This document shows, one piece after another, positions 5,280 through 10,826 of a stretch of 10,826 nt of DNA. Source of the stretch: Chlorobiales bacterium. Its GTDB lineage: Bacteria; Bacteroidota; Chlorobiia; Chlorobiales; Chlorobiaceae. A program made the translations under genes and the position numbers. The notes below the pieces were generated by a model. That model saw only the letters and a program-made list of their open reading frames with translations. It made no database searches and was not told the DNA's origin. The stretch covers positions 1-10,826 of the forward strand of contig JAKSDB010000409.1 in NCBI GenBank assembly GCA_022360415.1, read 5' to 3'. Position 1 is the stretch's first letter, and every line of letters starts with the position of its first letter.

Positions 5280-7910
5280 ATGAATCACAGGACCATACAT
5301 CGCGGTATTGCCATAGCGTTGTTTTTGCTGTCCGGAGCCGTTTATCTGATGACCATGGCTCCTACGCTCTCTTTCTGGGATTGCGGTGAGTTCATAGCGA
5401 CAGCCTATACACTCGGTGTTCCCCATCCTCCGGGGGCGCCTCTTTTTCTGCTGGTCGGCAGACTGTTCTCCATGATCCCTTTCTTCGGGGATATCGGCGC
5501 CCGGGTCAATCTGCTGAGCGTGTTGTCGGCCTCGGCGACCGTCATGCTTACCTATCTGATCATTTTCCGCCTTATTGCTATCTACCGGAAAAGCGAGCCC
5601 CGTTCATGGGATGCCTCCGAACAGATTTCTGCCTATGGCGGCGCGGTGGTGGGAGCGCTTGCGCTCGCGTTTTCAGACAGTTTCTGGTTCAACGCGGTTG
5701 AAACGGAAGTCTACGCTCCGTCGCTGTTCTTCAGCGCTCTGGTTGTCTGGTTTATCGTGCGATGGTATCAAGAGGTACATCAGGATGGAAACGAGCGCTG
5801 GCTGATGGCCGCAATGTACATTATCGGCCTGTCGATAGGAGTTCATCTCCTGAGCCTCCTGGCCATCTTTGCGGTTATCATGGTGTACTACTATAAAAAG
5901 TACGAAGTTACACCCGTATCTTTCCTGGTGATGATGGTTGTGGCATCCGCAGCATTTCTGCTGGTGTATGTCGGCATTATCAAGGGCCTGCCGTTTCTCA
6001 TGCAGTACACTTCATGGGGAGGCGGGGCGGCTCTTCTCGGCGGAATCATCTGTGCCCTTTATTATGCACATACGAGGCGGTACAGGCTGCTGCATACGGT
6101 AAGCATGTCGCTTCTGCTGCTTATAGTTGGTTATACGTCCTATGCGCTCATCTATGTTCGTGCGAATGCATCGCCGCCCATCAATGAAAACAACCCTTCG
6201 ACGGGAAAGGCCTTTTTTTCTTACCTGAACCGCGAGCAGTACGGTGATTTTCCCCTCTGGCCGAGGCGCTGGTCACAGGAGCCGGTGCATCAGTATTTTT
6301 ACCAGCAGTACGGCAGCGACCTCGACTATTTCTTTCGCTACCAGTTAGAGCGAATGTACCTGCGTTACCTCGGATGGCAATTCATTGGCCGGGAAAATGA
6401 CGCTGAAGGAGCCGGAGTTGACTGGTCGCAGCTCTGGGGGCTTCCGTTCCTTGTCGGTGCTTTTGGAGCGTACTCACACTTCCGGCGTGACTGGAAGATG
6501 GGATCGGTTGTTACCGCGCTGTTTATTCTGACCGGCGCAGCGCTTGTTGTGTACCTCAACCAGACCGAACCGCAGCCCAGGGAGCGGGATTACAGTTACA
6601 CGGGCAGTTTTTTTGCTTTTGCCATCTGGATCGGTATTGGTGCGGAGGGTTTTCTGGCCCGGGTCCGTAAAGGGATTGATGATGACGCCATGCGAAACAC
6701 CTTGTCTGCTGCTGCGCTTGGAGCCCTGATTTTTCTGGTTGACGGCAGGATGCTGCTGGCGAACTATCACACACACGACCGTTCGGGAAACTACGTCCCC
6801 TGGGATTGGGCCTGGAACATGCTGCAAAGCTGTGAAAAGGACGCCATACTATTCACCAACGGGGATAACGACACATTTCCGCTGTGGTACCTTCAGGAGG
6901 TCGAAGGTATCAGGACAGACATCCGGGTTGTCAACCTCAGCCTGGCAAATACAGGCTGGTATCTCGACCAGTTGAAAAACACTTCTCCGAACGGGGCGAA
7001 AAAAATAGCATTTGCTCTGAGCGACAAGGAGCTGAAGGAAATCAGCTATGTTGCAATGCAGCCGGTTGAGGTCGAACTTCCCGCAGGTTCGACAAAAGGA
7101 GCGCTTGTAAAAAAATATGATGCAGCGGGTCTCGATGTTCCGGAGGGACTTGTCGATACACTGAAGTGGCAGATCATGCCGAGCGTTACCTTTCGCGGGC
7201 AGGGTTTTCTCCGGCCGCAGGATGTCGCAGTCTATGAAATCCTGATGAACAATTACATGAAACGTCCGATTTATTTCGCCATAACCGTTGGCCGGGACAA
7301 TATGCTCGGTATTGACGATTACCTTCGCCTCGACGGTCTCGCATACAGGGTTGTACCGGTAAAAAACAGTGAAAACGGTAACTTTGTGGAGGCGTCGCGG
7401 CTGTGGACGAACCTTTGCAGAGTGTTTCGCTACCGCAACCTCAACAATCCGGATGTGTATATCGAGGAAACCTCACGCAGGTTGAGCGGTAATTACAAGC
7501 CTTTGTTTGCAAGTGTTGCGGTTGCTCTTGCGGAAATACCCGAAAGGGAAATCAAAGTCAGGGACAGCGGCGGGGAAGTACGCAGGGTTGTCGGCAGCGA
7601 GCTTGCTCTCGACGCACTGGACAAATCGCAGGAAGTGCTGCCTCTGGAACGTTTCGGGTTGGACCCCGGCGTTGCCGCATCAGTTGTATCATTGTATGTA
7701 TCACTCGACGCAAAAGATAAAGCTGACCCATATATTGTTTACCTTGAAAGGCTTGCAGGCCTTGCTTCTTTGAGGGAAATCCCTCAGGTTCACTATGCTC
7801 TCGCACTTGCGTTGCGTGAGGTTGGCAGGACCGATGAATCGGAAGAAATTATGGACCGGCTTTTCAAAGAGATTGATGAGCGCAGGATTGAATTACTACC
7901 CAATCAATAA
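5280..7910 (+). CDS. DUF2723 (GT117-type) polytopic membrane glycosyltransferase candidate
   Basis: Integral membrane protein of 876 residues. Roughly the first 500 residues hold about 11-12 hydrophobic segments and the last 375 or so are soluble and probably extracytoplasmic. After the first segment (10-27) comes SFWDCGEFIA (31-40) and then GVPHPPGAP (46-54), the signature of the DUF2723 family. D34 and E37 sit where GT-C enzymes carry acidic catalytic residues in their first external loop. A second family block, NGDNDTFPLWYL, starts near residue 525, and the C-terminus looks helical and TPR-like. The family includes human TMEM260, a protein O-mannosyltransferase, so transfer of a lipid-linked sugar to exported proteins is a reasonable inference, but donor and acceptor are unknown here. 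The ATG at 5280 is preferred over TTG at 5265 because it directly precedes the basic residues and first membrane helix. No Shine-Dalgarno sequence is visible. lpxA follows 11 nt later. Confidence 0.85.
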   Translation: MNHRTIHRGIAIALFLLSGAVYLMTMAPTLSFWDCGEFIATAYTLGVPHPPGAPLFLLVGRLFSMIPFFGDIGARVNLLSVLSASATVMLTYLIIFRLIAIYRKSEPRSWDASEQISAYGGAVVGALALAFSDSFWFNAVETEVYAPSLFFSALVVWFIVRWYQEVHQDGNERWLMAAMYIIGLSIGVHLLSLLAIFAVIMVYYYKKYEVTPVSFLVMMVVASAAFLLVYVGIIKGLPFLMQYTSWGGGAALLGGIICALYYAHTRRYRLLHTVSMSLLLLIVGYTSYALIYVRANASPPINENNPSTGKAFFSYLNREQYGDFPLWPRRWSQEPVHQYFYQQYGSDLDYFFRYQLERMYLRYLGWQFIGRENDAEGAGVDWSQLWGLPFLVGAFGAYSHFRRDWKMGSVVTALFILTGAALVVYLNQTEPQPRERDYSYTGSFFAFAIWIGIGAEGFLARVRKGIDDDAMRNTLSAAALGALIFLVDGRMLLANYHTHDRSGNYVPWDWAWNMLQSCEKDAILFTNGDNDTFPLWYLQEVEGIRTDIRVVNLSLANTGWYLDQLKNTSPNGAKKIAFALSDKELKEISYVAMQPVEVELPAGSTKGALVKKYDAAGLDVPEGLVDTLKWQIMPSVTFRGQGFLRPQDVAVYEILMNNYMKRPIYFAITVGRDNMLGIDDYLRLDGLAYRVVPVKNSENGNFVEASRLWTNLCRVFRYRNLNNPDVYIEETSRRLSGNYKPLFASVAVALAEIPEREIKVRDSGGEVRRVVGSELALDALDKSQEVLPLERFGLDPGVAASVVSLYVSLDAKDKADPYIVYLERLAGLASLREIPQVHYALALALREVGRTDESEEIMDRLFKEIDERRIELLPNQ

Positions 7911-7921
7911 AACAGCTATTG

Positions 7922-8719
7922 ATGGACTCTTGTATACATCCGACAGCAGTGGTCGGTTCAAAAGCAGAAATCGGACAGGGAGTTACAATCGGTCCTTATG
8001 CGGTTATCGAGGACGATGTCGTTATCGGGGATAGTACCGAAATCGGTCCCCACGCGCAGATTGCCGATGGTGCGCGTCTGGGAAAGGATTGCAAGGTATT
8101 TGCAGGTGCGGTTCTTTCCACCATACCCCAGGACCTGAAATTTGAGGATGAAAAAACATATCTCCATGTCGGCGACCGCACGGTTATCAGGGAGTATGTA
8201 ACACTGAACAGGGGGACAAGGGCGAGCGGTAAGACCGTGGTCGGTTCCGATAATCTTATCATGGCCTACGTTCATGCAGGCCACGACTGCATCATAGGCA
8301 ACCATGTGATTATCGCCAATTCCGTTCAGTTCGGAGGCCATTGTGAGGTCGGGGATTATGCGGTCGTAGGCGGGCTTACCGGTGTTCACCAGTTTGTACG
8401 AATCGGAAAATATGCCATGGTTGGCGGGGTATCGAGAGCAACGCTCGATGTTCCTCCCTTTGTCATGGCAGGTGGCCATGAGGTATTCCGTTTTGAGGGG
8501 TTGAACACGGTCGGGCTTAAACGGAGAGGCTTTTCATCGGAACAAATCGACACGATCCGGGATGTTTACAGGATCATTTTCCAGTCAGGCCTTCTCCTTG
8601 GCAACGCACTCGAGAAAGTCGAAAAAGAGTGTGAACGTACTCCGGAAGTTGATGAGATACTGCGCTTTTTTGATACAAGCTCGGCAAGAAGGAAATATAT
8701 CAGGCCGTTTAAATCCTGA
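7922..8719 (+). CDS. lpxA: Acyl-ACP--UDP-N-acetylglucosamine O-acyltransferase
   Basis: First enzyme of lipid A synthesis, cytoplasmic, transferring a 3-hydroxyacyl chain from acyl carrier protein to UDP-GlcNAc. At 265 residues it has the family length. The N-terminal two thirds are hexapeptide repeats (IGQGVTIGPYAVIEDDVVIG, 17-36) forming a left-handed beta helix, and the end is helical. The E. coli functional positions are kept: H118 and H121 in VHAGHDC (E. coli H122 and catalytic H125), H140 (H144), H156 (H160) and GLKRRGF in the C-terminal part. G169 corresponds to E. coli G173, the acyl-length ruler, which hints at a long (about C14) chain. This is inference. ATG 7922 is preferred over the adjacent TTG 7919. 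No lpxB, lpxD or fabZ lies nearby in the window, although lpxA is often clustered with them. Spacing suggests co-transcription with the DUF2723 gene and the ROK kinase gene. Confidence 0.95.
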   Translation: MDSCIHPTAVVGSKAEIGQGVTIGPYAVIEDDVVIGDSTEIGPHAQIADGARLGKDCKVFAGAVLSTIPQDLKFEDEKTYLHVGDRTVIREYVTLNRGTRASGKTVVGSDNLIMAYVHAGHDCIIGNHVIIANSVQFGGHCEVGDYAVVGGLTGVHQFVRIGKYAMVGGVSRATLDVPPFVMAGGHEVFRFEGLNTVGLKRRGFSSEQIDTIRDVYRIIFQSGLLLGNALEKVEKECERTPEVDEILRFFDTSSARRKYIRPFKS

Positions 8720-8734
8720 TCAACCAGGAAAAAC

Positions 8735-9727
8735 ATGTCACGTTGGGCGCTTGGGGTGGATTTGGGAGGAACAGCCGTCAAGGTTGCCGTAATTGACGAG
8801 AAAGGCGGCGTGCTGGACCATGAGCGGCACCCGACACATGCCGATGCCGGGCCGGAAGGTATTATCGGGCATATCGCTTCTCTTGGCTTTGCGATGTACG
8901 ACCGTTTCAGGGATCGTTTGGGTGAAAAGCTTTTCGCGGGAATCGGGCTTGGCGCGCCCGGGGCTGTCGATAGCAGGAGAGGTATTCTCAGCTATCCGCC
9001 GAATCTGCCGGGATGGGAGCAATATCCTCTGAAGAGCCGGTTGCAAAGGGTTCTTGCCGACGACTACTCTTTGCACTGTTCCCTTATTCTCGAAAACGAC
9101 GCGAACATTGCCGCTTGTGGCGAGGCTGTTTTCGGGGCGGGAAGGGAGTTCGATGATTTCATGATGATTACCCTGGGGACGGGGGTCGGCGGCGGAATCA
9201 TTCTCAACAGGAGGTTGTACAGGGGCAGTTGCGGTACGGCGGGTGAGATCGGTTACATGACAGTTGATTACAGGGGAAAAAGTGTTCATGCCGGTGTGAG
9301 AGGAACGGTTGAGAGCCTGATAGGAAAAAAAAGCATCGTCACCCTGGGATTGGAAATATACAGGGCAAAAGCGCTTCAGGCGAGTTCTGAAGAGTTTCAC
9401 GGCAGGCAGTTATGCGATCTTTCTCCAAGGACTCTTGAGAAAGCCGCAAAACATGGGGATCCCCTCGCTATCGAAACCTGGAACAAAGTGGGGGCGGTTC
9501 TTGGGGTAGGGCTTGCCGGTGTTGTCTCTCTGATGGATATTCGTAAATTTGTTATCGGAGGAGGTATTTCAGCTGTAGGAGAGCTGATATTTTCTCCGGC
9601 ATTCGAACAGATGAAGGCATCGACACTCCCCTCAATGCATGAAGGAATGGATATCGTTCCTGCCTCGCTTGGCAACAGGGCCGGCGTGTTTGGTGCCGCA
9701 GCACTTTGTTTTGCCCTGATAGAATGA
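8735..9727 (+). CDS. ROK-family sugar kinase, glucokinase-like, without zinc motif
   Basis: ROK-family protein of 330 residues, slightly longer than a typical ROK glucokinase. The N-terminal phosphate loop is GVDLGGTAVK (7-16). GLGAPGAVD (71-79), PNLPGW (89-94) and LENDANIAACGE (119-130) follow, with the catalytic base D122, then TLGTGVGGG (146-154) and GEIG (170-173). There is no N-terminal DNA-binding helix-turn-helix, so it is a kinase type rather than a repressor. The usual zinc pattern is lost: the histidine and three cysteines are Tyr174, Val184, Ala186 and Thr191, while Gly181, Gly187, Gly190 and Glu193 remain. The likely reaction is ATP-dependent phosphorylation of glucose or another hexose or hexosamine, and which one cannot be read from the sequence. 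A good Shine-Dalgarno AGGA (8726-8729) sits 5 nt before the ATG. The end overlaps or abuts comF. Confidence 0.87.
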   Translation: MSRWALGVDLGGTAVKVAVIDEKGGVLDHERHPTHADAGPEGIIGHIASLGFAMYDRFRDRLGEKLFAGIGLGAPGAVDSRRGILSYPPNLPGWEQYPLKSRLQRVLADDYSLHCSLILENDANIAACGEAVFGAGREFDDFMMITLGTGVGGGIILNRRLYRGSCGTAGEIGYMTVDYRGKSVHAGVRGTVESLIGKKSIVTLGLEIYRAKALQASSEEFHGRQLCDLSPRTLEKAAKHGDPLAIETWNKVGAVLGVGLAGVVSLMDIRKFVIGGGISAVGELIFSPAFEQMKASTLPSMHEGMDIVPASLGNRAGVFGAAALCFALIE

Positions 9728-9741
9728 GAAAGGCAGGTGCC

Positions 9742-10428
9742 ATGCTCGACAAAATACTCCATCTCATCTATCCCTGCGTCTGTTCCGGATGCCATGCGCT
9801 TCTTGCCGACGGGGAGCATGAAATCTGCAACAAATGCGTTACTTCGTTCGACAGGTTTACTGATGCTGATGCCGCAGACTTCGCGGTAAAAGAGGTGTTC
9901 AGGCATACCTGCCCGGAAATGGAATGGCCCCAAAAAGCCTGGGCGCTCTACAGATTCCATAAAAACGACCGCCTTCAGACGGTCATTCATGCGATGAAGT
10001 ATGGAGGAGAGCACCGGCTTGGGAACATGCTCGGAAAACTGCTTGGCGGGATGATCTGCGGTTCACCATCTGCTGAACGGATCGACTGTATCGTGCCGGT
10101 TCCGCTCCACAAGCTGAAAGAAATAGAGCGAACCTACAATCAGTCCGAAATTATCGCAAGTTCTCTGGCAGCAGCCCTTTGTAAAGATGTTCGCTGTGAT
10201 CTTGTCATGCGTAAAAAATATACCCGCTCACAGGCCGGGTTGTCGCCACGGGAGAGGCAGGGTAACGTGAAAGACGCTTTTGGATCCTCCGGTACGTCTG
10301 TGCCTGAAAATATTCTGCTCGTTGACGATGTGCTTACGACCGGTTCGACCGCAGTCGCAGTCATGCAGGCCCTCAAATCTGCGGGAGCCGTGAATGTATC
10401 TTTTGCAACCATAGCTCTTGCCGCTTGA
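9742..10428 (+). CDS. comF: ComF family phosphoribosyltransferase-like protein
   Basis: ComF/GntX family protein of 228 residues. The N-terminus has a four-cysteine zinc knuckle (C14xxC17 and C29xxC32). The middle carries the family pattern IHAMKYGG, then PVPLHKLKEIERTYNQSE with the NQ motif, then the TRSQAGLSPRERQGNV segment. The C-terminus has the PRPP-binding motif VDDVLTTGST (194-203) of type I phosphoribosyltransferases. ComF homologues are needed for DNA uptake during natural transformation in several bacteria, acting on the cytoplasmic side with the ComFA helicase and primosomal proteins. The biochemical reaction is not established. No other competence gene is in the window. An ATG at 9724 overlaps the kinase stop codon in an ATGA arrangement and would add six residues. 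I prefer 9742 because AAAGG lies 8 nt upstream (9729-9733) and homologues start close to the cysteine knuckle. Confidence 0.88.
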   Translation: MLDKILHLIYPCVCSGCHALLADGEHEICNKCVTSFDRFTDADAADFAVKEVFRHTCPEMEWPQKAWALYRFHKNDRLQTVIHAMKYGGEHRLGNMLGKLLGGMICGSPSAERIDCIVPVPLHKLKEIERTYNQSEIIASSLAAALCKDVRCDLVMRKKYTRSQAGLSPRERQGNVKDAFGSSGTSVPENILLVDDVLTTGSTAVAVMQALKSAGAVNVSFATIALAA

Positions 10429-10445
10429 AACGATTAAGCCTGGAA

Positions 10446-10826
10446 ATGGACCTTTTCTTTACACCGCCGCACCGTATCGACCTTGAAAAAAAAACTCTTT
10501 CAATTGAAGGCGATGAGTTTTTTCATATGGTAAAGGTGCTCAGAAAGAGGAAAGGAGAGGTGATTCATCTGACCGACGGGGAAGGGCTTTCGGTAGAGGC
10601 CGCAATAATGGAGATAGGCAGAGGAGCTTTGACTGCGGCTATTACCAGGGCGAAAAGTGTGGTGCCGGAACAAACAAGAGTCACCGTTGCCATGTCGCTT
10701 CTGAAATCATCGCAGAGGTTTGATTTTTTCCTTGAAAAAGCAACCGAGCTTGGCGTTACCGGAGTTGTACCCATGATAACCGGACGAACGGTTTCACAGC
10801 CGAAAGCGGGAAGAACCGGCAGTAAA
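10446..10826 (+). CDS. rsmE: 16S rRNA m3U1498 methyltransferase RsmE, 5' part (runs off the window)
   Basis: An open frame of 127 codons runs from the ATG to the last base without a stop. The N-terminus reads MDLFFTPP, followed by FFHMVKVLRKRKGE (25-38), the RNA-binding PUA-like domain with the H...VLR pattern of RsmE, and then SLLKSSQRFDFFLEKATELG (84-103) with the EKATELG signature that opens the SPOUT methyltransferase domain. The SAM-binding knot and C-terminus lie beyond the window, as full proteins are about 240-250 residues. RsmE methylates N3 of U1498 in 16S rRNA in the small ribosomal subunit. The gene starts 17 nt after comF, so it is probably co-transcribed. A TTG at 10425 overlapping the comF stop is a possible but less likely start, because RsmE proteins begin with an FF-P motif close to the N-terminus. 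Confidence 0.88.
   Translation, partial: MDLFFTPPHRIDLEKKTLSIEGDEFFHMVKVLRKRKGEVIHLTDGEGLSVEAAIMEIGRGALTAAITRAKSVVPEQTRVTVAMSLLKSSQRFDFFLEKATELGVTGVVPMITGRTVSQPKAGRTGSK

Noticed and set aside
9967..9984. GACCG/CGGTC inverted repeat in comF containing TTCAGACGG, which resembles part of the neisserial DNA uptake sequence, in a competence gene.
   Set aside because: It is a single partial match inside a conserved coding stretch (LQTVIHAMKYGG) of an unrelated phylum. Codon choice explains it.
1872..10826. The idea that the whole plus-strand run is a dedicated novel envelope or defence system.
   Set aside because: The genes fall into separate known housekeeping families (glycogen, heme, lipid A, competence, rRNA methylation), gap sizes around hemW are uneven, and no toxin, nuclease, transposase or other accessory signature is present.

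Overview
The window reads as chromosomal, roughly half G+C DNA from a green sulfur bacterium (Chlorobi/Chlorobiales; Chlorobium, Pelodictyon or Prosthecochloris type). This is inferred from recognition of the proteins: a divergent Chlorobi/Bacteroidota-style glycogen synthase, a lipoprotein with a GGPKD segment after the lipidated cysteine, a DUF2723 membrane protein and an LpxA, most with weak or absent Shine-Dalgarno sequences. There are no mobile elements, RNA genes, CRISPR arrays or phage genes. Coding density is near complete and the longest non-coding gap is about 120 bp.

Layout: one gene on the minus strand (51-1751) encodes an Ig-like-domain lipoprotein. It is separated by an AT-rich divergent promoter region (1752-1871) from a plus-strand run of eight genes that continues past the right edge. 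These are glgA (glycogen/starch synthase), a GmhB/HisB-N-type HAD phosphatase, hemW (radical SAM heme chaperone), a DUF2723 GT-C-type membrane glycosyltransferase candidate, lpxA (first step of lipid A synthesis), a ROK-family sugar kinase, comF (phosphoribosyltransferase-like DNA-uptake protein) and the first half of rsmE (16S rRNA m3U1498 methyltransferase). Spacings from the DUF2723 gene onward are 11, 15, 14 and 17 nt with the starts chosen here, so that block looks like one transcript. The gaps around hemW are wider (81 and 56 nt).

The shared theme is carbohydrate and envelope chemistry: storage glucan, a sugar-phosphate phosphatase, lipid A, probable protein glycosylation and a sugar kinase. 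hemW, comF and rsmE are housekeeping passengers. I see no clearly new multi-gene system. The points of interest are at residue level. GlgA has lost the basic residues that bind the donor phosphates in E. coli GlgA but keeps its catalytic acid. The ROK kinase has all four zinc ligands replaced while the surrounding glycines stay. The HAD phosphatase has half a zinc loop, and HemW has an altered HNxxYW motif. The DUF2723 protein belongs to the family of human TMEM260, an O-mannosyltransferase. A three-copy 14-nt tandem repeat lies just upstream of the DUF2723 gene.
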